Shown here piece by piece: positions 54,170 through 63,538 of a stretch of DNA of 64,000 bases. The DNA comes from Amycolatopsis rubida (GTDB taxonomy: Bacteria; Actinomycetota; Actinomycetes; Mycobacteriales; Pseudonocardiaceae). The position numbers were made by a program, and so were the translations under genes. Every line of letters begins with the position of its first letter. Positions within the stretch are counted from its first letter, which is position 1. Below the pieces are notes generated by a model. That model made no database searches. It had not been told where the DNA came from and was given only the letters and a program-made list of their open reading frames with translations. Where the stretch lies: positions 186,001-250,000 of the forward strand of contig NZ_FOWC01000009.1 of the NCBI RefSeq assembly GCF_900115345.1. The letters are read 5' to 3'.

Positions 54170-54739
54170 TCACTGTTCGGCGAGCACGCGGTCGAGCTGA
54201 TCAAGGAAGTAGTCGACGTCCGTGTTCGGGCGCATCGCGTCGCCCGAGGGCATCCAGTCGAAGTCGTCGACGTAACCGGTGCTGGCGACCTGGTCGAAGG
54301 TGTCGACGTAGTCGGAGTGGTTGCATTCGCAGCAGTCCGGCGCGGTCACCGGGTACAACTGACTGCCGACGTTCCGGGACGCGGTAGCCAGCGCGCGGTC
54401 ACGGAAGGTTGGCGCGGTGTAGGTGGCAATCGCGGTGACCACACGAGCGGCCGGGAATCGGGCGAACAACTCGGCCAACACGTCGTAGTGGGCGTGCCAA
54501 CACGCCGAAATCGTGCGGCGCCTGCCGTTCGGGCCGGTGCCCTTGCCGAACGCGGACGCGCTTCCCTTGGCACCGCAACCGGCCGTGTCGGTGGCGCGGA
54601 GGGTGAACGTGGCGCGGGGGCCGGCGCGGTTGCTGCGATCCTCGCCCGTGCGCACGGTGATGTTTCCGTCGTAGAGCGCGCTGGACACGTCGCGTACGAC
54701 GTGGTGGATATCGGTGAGGGACACGCCGTACACGAACAT
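54170..54739 (-). CDS. Unrecognised protein with Cys cluster
   Basis: The 189-residue protein starts MFVYGVSLTDIHHVVRDVSS and contains ACWHAHYDVLAELFARFP and DCCECNHSDYVDTFD, where CCEC plus His could bind metal. The ATG follows GGAGCTCAACC. The C-terminus is very acidic. No family recognised; acidic proteins of this kind on elements sometimes mimic DNA, but that is speculation. Confidence 0.62.
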   Translation of the reverse strand: MFVYGVSLTDIHHVVRDVSSALYDGNITVRTGEDRSNRAGPRATFTLRATDTAGCGAKGSASAFGKGTGPNGRRRTISACWHAHYDVLAELFARFPAARVVTAIATYTAPTFRDRALATASRNVGSQLYPVTAPDCCECNHSDYVDTFDQVASTGYVDDFDWMPSGDAMRPNTDVDYFLDQLDRVLAEQ

Positions 54740-54928
54740 GGTTGAGCTCCTTACTGATTCGGAAACGGTGGTGATGACGTGCGCGCGGATGAGTCGAACA
54801 ATCCGCAACGGAAAATCAGGCCGTTGCAACCGTTGCGCGGGGGTGAGAGCTGCGCGGCGCCCGTCATGAACGGGCGCCGAGAAACGCGGCTAACTAACGG
54901 TGACATGTCCGGGCGAGCCGGACTATGG

Positions 54929-55237
54929 TTAGATCCAGGAATCGACGCGGTGGACGGTGGCGCCACATTTCTTGGCGACGTAGTCCGCAGCATCCGCCAG
55001 GGTTGAGAATCGGTAGCGGTAGGCGGACAGCGGCACCGGAACGGGCGCCCCGTCGGTGGAATCGATGCGCCAACGTCCGCGCGGTGCGCGTTCGCAGGCG
55101 ACGAACGCGCACCCGTCACGGGTGAACGCGACCGCGCTATCGGCGTCCTGTTCGCCGTAGGTGTCGTCAGTCATGACGTAGCCGTTCTGGGCGTACTGAA
55201 AGTGGAGCTCAACGACGTTGTCCGTGTCGGTGGACAT
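54929..55237 (-). CDS. Small unrecognised protein
   Basis: The 102-residue protein has a strand-rich core with RGRWRIDSTDGAPVPVPL and a C-terminal helix (TLADAADYVAKKCGAT). The ATG at 55237 has GGGAG upstream. No assignment. Confidence 0.6.
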   Translation of the reverse strand: MSTDTDNVVELHFQYAQNGYVMTDDTYGEQDADSAVAFTRDGCAFVACERAPRGRWRIDSTDGAPVPVPLSAYRYRFSTLADAADYVAKKCGATVHRVDSWI

Positions 55238-55286
55238 GTGCTCTCCCTTGGCGTTGTCCGGTCTGGGTAGGTCGCGTGCGCGGGTT

Positions 55287-55586
55287 TCAGGCCCAGCGCG
55301 GTTGGAATTCCTCGGACAGTCCGTCAAAGGTCCACGCGCCGAAAATGCGGAACTTTCCACAACGCACGCGCACGTGTCCGCACGGCACACAACCGCTTGG
55401 GGTGAACGTGGTGTGTTCGCCGCGGCGGTAGGCGCCGCGCGTGGCGGTGACCAGCACGGCGATTTCGCCGCGCGGGGTGTACCCGGTCACCTTGGCCGGT
55501 ACGAGTCCGGGAAAACTGTCAAGGAAGATAAGATCACCGATCCGAATCACGGTCATCCGAATCGAATGGCGTTGCGTGTCAGTCAT
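55287..55586 (-). CDS. Small strand-rich unrecognised protein
   Basis: The 99-residue protein has a possible SH3-like barrel pattern (IGDLIFLDSFPGLVPAKVTGY) and a CVPCGHVRVRC motif. GAGG precedes the ATG at 55586. DNA composition is a little lower in GC than the train before it. Confidence 0.6.
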   Translation of the reverse strand: MTDTQRHSIRMTVIRIGDLIFLDSFPGLVPAKVTGYTPRGEIAVLVTATRGAYRRGEHTTFTPSGCVPCGHVRVRCGKFRIFGAWTFDGLSEEFQPRWA

Positions 55587-55609
55587 TGCGATACCTCACT
55601 CGGGATGCG

Positions 55610-56425
55610 TTAGGCGGCGGACTGGTAACCCGTGCCGGGGCAATTGGCGAGATGGGGCAGGTAGACGGTTCGGAAGTCGTTCCATGCGCGTTCGGAATTC
55701 GCGCGGGCCCGGTTGCGCCCACGGTCCAGCCGGTTGGGGCCGCGCCGTTGTTCGGCTTCCTGGTTGAGCCGTTGACGGGCGAGCCAGGTCACGGCCTGCA
55801 CCTGGTGTGCCGAGACCCGTTCTCCCGTGCGTGCGGAGACCAGCTCCGCGGCACGGCGGTACAGGCTCACCACGTGGTCGTACTGCCGCCGGGAAACCGT
55901 TCCGTCCTTGCGACGGAACCCGTTGACCGGCGCGGAGTCGTACTCCTCGGAGGTGAGCGCGCAACCGTGCGCCACCGACAGCGCGTGCCGGTCGATCACG
56001 ACGCGCGGGTCATCCGGGTCCTGATCTCCGCCGAACTCGATCAGGTGGGCAAAGTCGCGGATCTTGGGACCGTTCAGGATGTCCTCATACCGCTCACCGG
56101 CGAGCAACCGGTCAGCGGCGCGTTTCTGCCCGGTCGTGGCGAACATCCCGGAACCGGGCCCACCGATTCCCTTACCCTCTCGCAGTACGCGAGCGGCGTT
56201 AAGGACGTTGCCGATCCATCCTTGCTGAGGCGAGTAGATCGCGAGCATTCCGGCGCCCAGATGGGCGTCACCGTTCGCGATGGCGGTTGCCACGTGGTGC
56301 GCGTCGGCATACCAGCGCATTCCTTGCGCGATTTCGTCGGGTGTGGCCTGTTCCCAGTGCCACACGATGTTTTCGTGGCTCACGGGGTGTGCCCGGAACC
56401 AGGGGTGATCGCTGGGGGCAGGCAT
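55610..56425 (-). CDS. DUF7178-like phage/element protein
   Basis: The 271-residue protein has MRWYADAHHVATAIA, YSPQQGWIGNVLNAARVL, GPKIRDFAHLIE and VVIDRHALSVAHG, a pattern known from uncharacterised phage proteins with a helix-hairpin-helix-like glycosylase look (conserved Asp and Lys). The activity is unknown. The C-terminus is Arg-rich. AAGGATT precedes the start. Confidence 0.65.
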   Translation of the reverse strand: MPAPSDHPWFRAHPVSHENIVWHWEQATPDEIAQGMRWYADAHHVATAIANGDAHLGAGMLAIYSPQQGWIGNVLNAARVLREGKGIGGPGSGMFATTGQKRAADRLLAGERYEDILNGPKIRDFAHLIEFGGDQDPDDPRVVIDRHALSVAHGCALTSEEYDSAPVNGFRRKDGTVSRRQYDHVVSLYRRAAELVSARTGERVSAHQVQAVTWLARQRLNQEAEQRRGPNRLDRGRNRARANSERAWNDFRTVYLPHLANCPGTGYQSAA

Positions 56426-56438
56426 GACAATTCAATCC

Positions 56439-56726
56439 TTAGGTTTGGTTCACGGTCACCGGCGAGTCGTCCCACAAGCGGGACCATCCCGACTGCGCGG
56501 GACGTGCGGCGGCCGTCCGTACGTATTTGTCCAGGGCGAGCAATTCGCGTCGTACTTCTCCGACGTCCAATTTCCACAGTTCACGGGAGATCTCGTCCCG
56601 CACGCGGTCAAGGTCAATCGCGCCCGATGACGCGAGTGAATACAGAGCGGACGACATGCCGCCGTGCCACTCGGACGCAATGCGTCGCGCTTGCCCGTCG
56701 CTGATCATGACGATAACTGCACTCAT
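56439..56726 (-). CDS. Small helical unrecognised protein
   Basis: The 95-residue protein is mainly helical (DGQARRIASEWHGG, ELWKLDVGEVRRELLALDKY). AAGGGGC precedes the ATG. It lies between the DUF7178-like gene and another small gene in the same direction. Confidence 0.6.
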   Translation of the reverse strand: MSAVIVMISDGQARRIASEWHGGMSSALYSLASSGAIDLDRVRDEISRELWKLDVGEVRRELLALDKYVRTAAARPAQSGWSRLWDDSPVTVNQT

Positions 56727-56741
56727 GGTTTGCCCCTTGGT

Positions 56742-57137
56742 TCACGCCGCGATCGTGACTGGAACGGATTCCATGGCGGAAAAATCGAAAATGGCGAGCT
56801 GGGCGGTTTCCCGCGCGAGCGTCATTGCCTCGGACAGGTCTGCGGTCACGACGGAAACGTCCAGGTAGACGCGACCGGTCGCAGGGTCGCGCCATCCGCC
56901 GAGAACGCGACCGGGCAGTGAGAGCGCGTCTTTCGCTTGCCCGATGTACTCGTGCAGGTCGTTACTGGTCACGGGACCATCAAAAATGCGTTCGTGTTCC
57001 GGGTGTACGGCAACCGCGTAGCCGGTACGGACGTCGGAACCGTCGTCAGGCTTGACGGAAAAGCCACCGTCGGGAACGGACAGAGCGTCCGCCATGGCGT
57101 TAATCCGGGTGGACCAATCGATCAGGGTCATAGTCAT
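56742..57137 (-). CDS. Small unrecognised protein, first of the minus-strand train
   Basis: The 131-residue acidic protein starts TMTLIDWSTRINAMADALSV and has a helix-strand pattern without known motif. GGAG precedes the ATG. As the most upstream gene of the train, its promoter should lie in the gene-free DNA to the right (57,138-57,500). Confidence 0.6.
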   Translation of the reverse strand: MTMTLIDWSTRINAMADALSVPDGGFSVKPDDGSDVRTGYAVAVHPEHERIFDGPVTSNDLHEYIGQAKDALSLPGRVLGGWRDPATGRVYLDVSVVTADLSEAMTLARETAQLAIFDFSAMESVPVTIAA

Positions 57138-57968
57138 GGCGGTACTCCGTTTCGTGTACGAAAGTGGTTGCCTGGCAGCGATTCAGGCCAGTTGTGAACT
57201 GGCATCGAAACGCGCAACTCTCGCCGTTGCGAGATCTCCGCAAAGGGGACATATCCTGTATCCGTGCAATACGGCACTACTCGCGTGGTGAGGGTTGCGC
57301 GTTCCGATGGCACATTCCCTGAATCTCTAAACACTGTTGGGATAAGCCGTTATGTCTAGCGCGCAACGCAAGGAACCATGCCCGTATGGGTTTGGCGTGC
57401 TATGGGTGGGCGAGAGCGACGCTCTCAAGCCAGAAAAACCCAATGTCGGCAACCGCCTAAGACAACCCCGAACGCCTACACATTGCGACGTTTGTCGGTG
57501 CTAGACCACCATTGACTTATCTTGGGGACACACCTGTGGCAGGCATGCCATTTATGCGCGCTACTCCGCTCTATAGCAAGAGCTTTACGTCGCGAAGCTG
57601 CAAGCGTAGTTACTACGCATTCCAGAATAGAAATGCGCGTTTGGCTACGCGTCGTTCTTCACGCTGCTCTGCACGGATTCGCTGCTGTCCGCACGGCCCA
57701 AGCCGCTGCCCGCGCTATACGGGACTTATGGTTGTTGTCGTTAGGAAAGACGCCGTGGTGATCGACTCGCAGGGACGCCGTGCCCTGGTCCTCGTCGCCT
57801 CCTCGGTAGCTGTCCTTCTGGCATGTCTATTAGACACCCAAGTAGGACACTCCGCAAGAGGGTACGGCCTTGCCGTGACCTTGCCGTTACATGATCTTGT
57901 GCGAGTGCTGGTCAGGCGCTGTTCGTGCCGGCAACACGCGGTTGCATAGGGAAGCGAGCGGAGCGAGC
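57138..57968. other. Gene-poor region left of the tandem repeats
   Basis: No convincing gene. It is less GC-rich than the rest of the element. A short perfect hairpin GAGAGC-GAC-GCTCTC lies at 57412-57426. A 73-residue frame with one hydrophobic segment starts at 57728 on the plus strand (MVVVVRKDAVVID) but has no family support. Together with the repeats that follow, this is a candidate for an origin of transfer or replication. Confidence 0.5.
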
Positions 57969-58216
57969 GACCGGGCACGGCGGAGCCCCCGGCGGACGCG
58001 ACCGGGCACGGCGGAGCCCCCGGCGGACGCGACCGGGCACGGCGGAGCCCCCGGCGGACGCGACCGGGCACGGCGGAGCCCCCGGCGGACGCGACCGGGC
58101 ACGGCGGAGCCCCCGGCGGACGCGACCGGGCACGGCGGAGCCCCCGGCGGACGCGACCGGGCACGGCGGAGCCCCCGGCGGACGCGACCGGGCACGGCGG
58201 AGCCCCCGGCGGACGC
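57969..58216. repeat. Eight perfect 31-bp tandem repeats
   Basis: Unit starts GACCGGGCACGGCGGAG and ends CCCCCGGCGGACGC. Copies begin at 57969, 58000, 58031, 58062, 58093, 58124, 58155 and 58186, all identical by eye. Because 31 is not a multiple of three, every frame shows a 31-residue periodic protein, which is an artefact. There are no spacers, so it is not a CRISPR array. Confidence 0.95.
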
Positions 58217-59023
58217 GGACAGCTCATCTCTTGGTTTTTTTATTTACGAAATGGCGAAATGCCGAGAATGGCGAACCGTGAGTGTTCTGATCTCCAGATT
58301 TCACCCTCGCGATTCAATCCATGGAGAACTCAAGCGAGTTGAGTATTGACAAGCGTTCGAAAATGTGTTTGTCAAGCCCGAGCAATAAGTGGGTGCAAAT
58401 TGCTATGAGTATCGGGTTCAGTCGAGGTTGATCACCGGCGAAGTGTTGTCTGATTTGCAGCGCCGTGGCGGCCGAGTAGCGAGAGGTGAGGCAATGTATA
58501 ACCATCAGGCAGCGGGAAGTGGGGTACGAGGAGATGGCAACCTGCGCGGCCAAGGTGACCACATGATCATGAGTAGCGGCAGGCGACCACCCACCCAAAT
58601 CGACTGTTCATATGCCTGCCGGCCACCGAGTCGGGGGTCACATCGGTAGCCCCTGGCACGCCTGTGACCAGGTGCTTCGGCGCGCCGGGCGGTTACCGCT
58701 CTAATAGGCAACTCGACAAGACCGTGGCCTGGTATGTCACCGGGACACTCCACTTCGCTCACGCAGAGTGCCGTTGATCTACTAGTTGATCACTCGATGT
58801 GGTGACACTGGCGTGTACTAAGTAGAAATACGCTGCGCCGGGTACCCCGTTCGGCGTAGCGTTGACAACCTTGACACTGATCAACCGAGGTGGCTGATGA
58901 CGACCGAAATTATACGCCCTCTGGTCGGAAAGGAGGCGATGGAGATTTTTGGATGTGGGGGCTCGCCTGTGCCGCGGGGGCGGGGTGCCGGCGGGCCGAA
59001 GCGACTGAACATGGAGTGCGTAG
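58217..59023. other. Gene-poor region right of the tandem repeats
   Basis: No supported gene on either strand. The stretch 58,230-58,420 is AT-rich for this DNA. Short frames around 58,400-58,760 lack ribosome-binding sites and family likeness. The last part should hold the promoter of the HxlR-type gene. Confidence 0.5.
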
Positions 59024-59446
59024 ATGGTAACGGGGGACGCTAGGTTTCTGCAGCGGTCGCGGGATCTTCGCCACCTGCTGAATGGGGAGTGGATCGTGCA
59101 CACGTTGGTGGCGTTGAGTGCTGGTCCGCTGCATTACAACGAGCTTCACGCCGCCATCCAGGAAATGACAACCTTTGATCCGTGGACGGGAACCGTCCGC
59201 AGGATTCAGAGCCGAGCGCTCGGTCGGACGCTGCGGCGGATGGAGACCTCCGGGCTGGTGGACCGGTTCGAGGAGAGGACCTTTCCGCGCTCGGTGGTCT
59301 ACTCGCTGACGCCGGCCGCCGCCGACCTGTTGGCTCGGACGAGGCCACTGATCGACTGGGCGGAAGAGCATGCCGATCTGTTCGAGCGTCTGCAGAAGGC
59401 ACAAGCAGAGGGCGACCAGACGCAGGACGACGATCAGCCCGACTGA
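59024..59446 (+). CDS. HxlR-family winged-helix regulator
   Basis: The 140-residue protein has RDLRHLLNGEWIVHTLVALSAGPLHYNEL and RALGRTLRRMETSGLVDRFEE, followed by a SLTPAA wing, the HxlR/MarR-like pattern. The usual N-terminal Cys of redox-sensing members is not evident. It is convergent with the LysM/BTAD gene and may control the element's pilus or transfer genes. Confidence 0.87.
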   Translation: MVTGDARFLQRSRDLRHLLNGEWIVHTLVALSAGPLHYNELHAAIQEMTTFDPWTGTVRRIQSRALGRTLRRMETSGLVDRFEERTFPRSVVYSLTPAAADLLARTRPLIDWAEEHADLFERLQKAQAEGDQTQDDDQPD

Positions 59447-59467
59447 AGCACGGCCTGGCTCCTTGGG

Positions 59468-62400
59468 TCAGCTGGCGGCGGCGTCCGAGGACACAGTCCG
59501 GCGGGTGCCTCCACGGCGTTGGAGGAAGTCGGCGAGGTTGAGGGTGTCGGCGCTGGGGTGCTGGTCGATCTCGTCGAGCGTGGTCTTCAGTAGCGCGAGG
59601 GTGCGCGGAATCGCGGCGTACTGGCCGAGGCGAGCCTGGGTGCGGACGATGTCGCGGTAGACGCCTTCGTTGTACCGGTCGAGCTTGCGGGTGCGTTCCA
59701 GCAGGGTGAGCATCGTTTCGGGGTCGGTGTCGCCGTGCGCGCGGATCAGCGTGCCCAGTGCGTCCAGGACGTCGCGGCGGGTGGCCTCGCGGAACGGTTC
59801 GATCCAGGGCACGAGCAGGTCTTCGGCGAGGTCGCCGTGGTAGAGCTCGATGGCCTCGTGCAGCTGAGCCCGGACGTCGGCGCCGGCTCGCCGGGGTGCC
59901 TGCAGGGCACGCTGTAGTTGCCAGAAGTCGACGACGACGAGGTCGGCGTTGAGTTGGTAGCGGCCATCGTCGTTGAGGATGAGATTGCTGATCAGGCCGT
60001 CGGTGGCGTCGGTGAGTGCGCGGCGCAGCATCGACAGGGTGTTGTGGAAGGAGTTGTACGGCCTGGGCGGCCGGCTGTCGGGCCAGACGGCCTCGTTGAG
60101 GACCTCCCGGCGAACGCCTTGGGGATGCAGGGAGAGGTAGACGAGGAGTTCCCGCTGCTTCGGAGTGAGCACGCCGTTGAGCTCGCGTTCACCGGCGTCG
60201 TCCTCAAGCGTGAGCTGAAGACGCCCCAGCAGCCGCACGACCAGGTGCCGGCGCGCCGTCGGCTGGTCACCGGTGGTCGGCGACGGCGGCTGGTCGCGCT
60301 GCGTTGTCTGACCGCTCCTGCACTTGGTCTCTCCGGTTGTGGCGGGTTCGTCGGTACGGTTGGGTGTCGCCGCGGAAACCGGCTGGTCGGGCTGGACATC
60401 CATGGGGATGGGCTGGACATCCAGCAACTGGAGACTCGGGATTGGCGCGACCTGCGGGCGTTCCTCCGGTTTGGGTGGACGCGTCGATTCCAGTTGCGTC
60501 ATTTCCTCGACCGAGCGCTGTTCCGGTACCGGCGCAACGGCCGCGTCGCCGTCTTCGTGGTCCTCGGTGAACGGCACCTGTTGTTCGCCGCTCAGGTCGA
60601 CGTGGTCAGCTGCGACGAGATCGACGGGTCCTTCGGCGTCACGGAGCACGGTAAGCAAGTCGGTGGCGTCGGTGGCCGGCAGGTTGAACAGCCGCGTGCC
60701 GGTGAGGGCATCGCCGAGACCGGGGCTGGTCGCGCTGACGGTGCCGTCGTGGCGCACGAGCACGGTCGCGCCGGGGCGCCATTGGCCAAGGAGTACACCG
60801 GCCAGACCGAGGGTCGAGCCGTTGTCGAGGACGGCCTGCAGGCGGCGTTCGGCGTGCGGTTGCGGGCTGGCGAGCAGCACGAGCGAGGCCGGGGCAGTCT
60901 GGGCGTCGGTCTCCTCAATGGCGTGCCGGGTCCGGGTGAGCAGAGCCGCTTCCATCTCATCCAGGGCGGCGTCAAGCGTGGCGACGACGCGGACCGTGGA
61001 CGGAAGCTCCTGGACGGCAACACCGTCGAAGACCAGATGCAGGTCGTCCGCGGGCACGAGAACGCAGATACCGTCGCCGGGCTGCTGTTCGGTCAGCAGG
61101 TGCAGCAGCAGCGCGCGGGCGGCAGCGGTGGCGCCGGGGCCGGCCAGGCCGAGGCCGCGGGTGCTGGCGAGGTTCAGGGCAAGCTCGCGCCCGCCCCGCA
61201 CGCCGACCCGCGTGGGGACGGGGACCGGTTCGTCGTCGGGTTCCAGGGCACCGGCCGCAGTGATGTGGATCCGTGGCGGGGCCGGTGCGAGGTCGACGAA
61301 CTCCACGTCGTCATTCACCTGCTGGCCGCCGTCGTCGTGTGCGGCGCGCAGGGCGCGAACTACCGGCGCGATCGGGCGCTGCAGGTCGGCGCGGTCGCCG
61401 CTGCCGATGCGGTAGCGGCGGCGTCGCCACATCCGAGCCGACACCATGGCGGTGGTGATCGCTCCGGCGAGGCCCAGGCCGACGAACGCCCCAGTCAGCA
61501 GGTCCAGCCCCGATCCGGACTGGTTGTTGCTGCTGTGGTCGCCAGCATCCCTCGTCGCGGCCGGTGTCTGGGTGGTGGCCGGCACTGGCTGGGTTGATGG
61601 CGTTGGTGTGCTCGGCGCGGTGCTCGTCGGCGGTGGGGGTTGCTGGGGCGGCACCTGCTGCTGCTCGCCGGGCGGATGGTCGTCTGGCGGAGCTGGGATG
61701 TAGGCGGTGATCTTCCAGCCGGGTCGCACGAGGTTCGGGTTGGTGAGCGCGCGGCCGTCGGGTTGCTCGACGCCGCGGTTGAGCTGGAACAGCTCGGGCC
61801 AGCGGCTGCCGCCGCCGGGACCGTAGACGCGTTCGGCGACCCGCCACAAGCTGTCGTAGATCCCGTCGTGGGGAAGCCGGACCTCCTCGGTGACCTGCAC
61901 CGTGCCCGGCGGGGCGGGCGCGGTCCGATCGATGACCATCGTGGTCGTTGGTTGGACCGCGGTGGCCAGGTGCACCGTGGTTGCCGTGGTGGGGCCTGGC
62001 GTTAGCGGCGCCACGACGGCGACGGGAGCGAGGTCACCGGCCAGCGTGGCAATGGCGGTGGTCGGCACCGTGGACGAGGTCCGGCTGCCGAGCAGGGTCA
62101 GCACGATGGTGCCGATCAGCGCCGCGGCCAGCCCGTGCAGCGGGCCAGGCGGACGGACCTGCGGCCAGGTGATCCCGCGTGCCGCGTCAACGGTGCAGCG
62201 CGCGACGTCCAGGGCGAAGAAGAACCAGACGATCCAGCACAGCACCGCCAAGGTGTCGAGCAGAAACTCCGAGCTCATGGGGTTGAGCAGGACGGCCTGG
62301 ATCTCGTCCCAGGTCGGTACGTGGTTGGGCAGTGGCCAGCCAACGAAGCGCACCAGTGCCCATGGCAGCCCGGCGACGAGCGCCAGGAGGACGACGAGCG

Positions 62401-62509
62401 CGAGCAGACCGCGGACGAACCGGATCGTGGCGGACAGCAGCCACCAGGCGGGGCGGCCTGGGCTCGGTTGCGTCAGCTTCCGGCGCGAGAAGTGCGGGTG
62501 TGCGGTCAC
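59468..62509 (-). CDS. Membrane protein with LysM and SARP-type BTAD domains
   Basis: The 1013-residue protein has three N-terminal membrane helices (about 30-55, 80-105, 130-150), a LysM-like domain at about 205-273 (DSLWRVAERVYGPGG, NPNLVRPGWKI), a fourth helix at about 333-356, a long linker, and a C-terminal winged helix plus bacterial transcriptional activator domain from about 755 (VVRLLGRLQLTLEDD, RELLVYLSLHPQGVRREVL). This combination links the cell wall outside to a DNA-binding-like domain inside. It starts with GTG. It lies next to TadE/TadG-like genes, as in many actinobacterial Tad loci. Confidence 0.87.
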   Translation of the reverse strand: MTAHPHFSRRKLTQPSPGRPAWWLLSATIRFVRGLLALVVLLALVAGLPWALVRFVGWPLPNHVPTWDEIQAVLLNPMSSEFLLDTLAVLCWIVWFFFALDVARCTVDAARGITWPQVRPPGPLHGLAAALIGTIVLTLLGSRTSSTVPTTAIATLAGDLAPVAVVAPLTPGPTTATTVHLATAVQPTTTMVIDRTAPAPPGTVQVTEEVRLPHDGIYDSLWRVAERVYGPGGGSRWPELFQLNRGVEQPDGRALTNPNLVRPGWKITAYIPAPPDDHPPGEQQQVPPQQPPPPTSTAPSTPTPSTQPVPATTQTPAATRDAGDHSSNNQSGSGLDLLTGAFVGLGLAGAITTAMVSARMWRRRRYRIGSGDRADLQRPIAPVVRALRAAHDDGGQQVNDDVEFVDLAPAPPRIHITAAGALEPDDEPVPVPTRVGVRGGRELALNLASTRGLGLAGPGATAAARALLLHLLTEQQPGDGICVLVPADDLHLVFDGVAVQELPSTVRVVATLDAALDEMEAALLTRTRHAIEETDAQTAPASLVLLASPQPHAERRLQAVLDNGSTLGLAGVLLGQWRPGATVLVRHDGTVSATSPGLGDALTGTRLFNLPATDATDLLTVLRDAEGPVDLVAADHVDLSGEQQVPFTEDHEDGDAAVAPVPEQRSVEEMTQLESTRPPKPEERPQVAPIPSLQLLDVQPIPMDVQPDQPVSAATPNRTDEPATTGETKCRSGQTTQRDQPPSPTTGDQPTARRHLVVRLLGRLQLTLEDDAGERELNGVLTPKQRELLVYLSLHPQGVRREVLNEAVWPDSRPPRPYNSFHNTLSMLRRALTDATDGLISNLILNDDGRYQLNADLVVVDFWQLQRALQAPRRAGADVRAQLHEAIELYHGDLAEDLLVPWIEPFREATRRDVLDALGTLIRAHGDTDPETMLTLLERTRKLDRYNEGVYRDIVRTQARLGQYAAIPRTLALLKTTLDEIDQHPSADTLNLADFLQRRGGTRRTVSSDAAAS

Positions 62510-62599
62510 GGTGAGCTCGATTCCCTGGGGTGTACAGGCTTATGACTCAGCAGTCGCCACGTGAGCCGACGACATCCCGGTTACGTCGGCGATGCGAGG

Positions 62600-63031
62600 T
62601 CATGTCACCGGCACGGGCGTGCGGGTGGACTCCTCCACGGCCGTGCGGGGCGGCGCGACCTCCGGTGGCGTTGCCGGCTGGCCTACCGACGGCTTCTTCG
62701 TTGATGGCGTTCCTGCGCGCGTCTCGCTTCTCGTCGCGGACGTGGTCGTCGCCCGCTTGCGCTTGGGGCGGGCCGCTTTGCGATGGGTGAACCACTGGTC
62801 GAGGTCGGCGGCCGGCACGTCCGTGAACTTGGCTAGTTCGTCGACACCGATCACGTCGCTGGACTCGGCGAGCACATCGCCAAGTTCGCGTTCGATGTCG
62901 GCGAGCGTCTCGGCCACCTCGGCCCGCCGCTGCGCGAGCTCGCCGACACGCTTGGCCGCGGCGGCCCTCCTTGCGCTGCGGGCAGCGTCGGCTTCCTCCA
63001 CGCGGCGTTCGATCTCTTCAGTCGTCGCCAT
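62600..63031 (-). CDS. Coiled-coil protein of the Tad-like cluster
   Basis: The 143-residue protein has a long N-terminal coiled coil (about 3-60), a short helical domain (IGVDELAKFTDVPAADLDQWF) and a basic, Pro/Thr-rich tail. AAGGAGA precedes the ATG. Function unknown; it lies between the LysM/BTAD gene and the pilus genes. Confidence 0.7.
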   Translation of the reverse strand: MATTEEIERRVEEADAARSARRAAAAKRVGELAQRRAEVAETLADIERELGDVLAESSDVIGVDELAKFTDVPAADLDQWFTHRKAARPKRKRATTTSATRSETRAGTPSTKKPSVGQPATPPEVAPPRTAVEESTRTPVPVT

Positions 63032-63085
63032 CCCGGTCTCCTTTCCCGTGGGTGTACTGAGCTGGGCGCGATGGTGCGCGAGGTG

Positions 63086-63538
63086 TCATGGGAGTACTCC
63101 GGAGATTCCGCGTTGCGGTTGGGCTTGCCCGGTTCCGGTGACCGTGATCGAGCCGATGCCGGCCAGACCCAGCAGCTGCGTGGGCTGGGTGATGCTGACC
63201 GTCACGTTGACGGTGTTGCCGGCGACGGACACCGTGCCGGTGTGGCCTGCCGCAGCAAGGTAGTTCCGGGCCGCTGTACTGGCTTGTTGCGGGATCAGGC
63301 GCAGGGTGCCGTCGGCGCGGTAGGCGGTCAGGTCGATTTCCTGGGCGCCGGCTCGGGCGGCTTCCTGCGCCTCGCCGATCGCGCGAACCTTGGCGGCCAG
63401 GGCAAGTCCGCCGTCGAGGACGAGCCCGGCGAACAGCAGGGCGGCGAGCGCTACGACGACGACGAAGGCAGTCACTCGGCCGTCCTCATCCTCGTGCAGC
63501 CGGTGCATCCGGCGACGCAGCACAGCGATTGACCTCAT
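63086..63538 (-). CDS. TadG/Flp-assembly-like membrane protein
   Basis: The 150-residue protein has a basic N-terminus (RRRMHRLHEDEDGRVTAF), one hydrophobic helix with the pilin-like DGRVTAFVVVVALAALLFAG and a strand-rich extracytoplasmic part ending in GISGVLP. This is the layout of TadE/TadG-like minor pilins. The ATG at 63538 overlaps the upstream gene's stop by four bases. Confidence 0.8.
   Translation of the reverse strand: MRSIAVLRRRMHRLHEDEDGRVTAFVVVVALAALLFAGLVLDGGLALAAKVRAIGEAQEAARAGAQEIDLTAYRADGTLRLIPQQASTAARNYLAAAGHTGTVSVAGNTVNVTVSITQPTQLLGLAGIGSITVTGTGQAQPQRGISGVLP

Noticed and set aside
57728..57949. Small 73-residue membrane protein on the plus strand
   Set aside because: One hydrophobic segment but no ribosome-binding site, no relatives recognised, and the region is otherwise non-coding in character.
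57969..58216. CRISPR array
   Set aside because: The 31-bp units are directly adjacent with no spacers, and no cas gene is in the window.
57715..58281. Repeat-containing protein genes on either strand
   Set aside because: All frames over the 31-bp repeats are open and periodic simply because the unit has no stop codon; none has a start signal or family.
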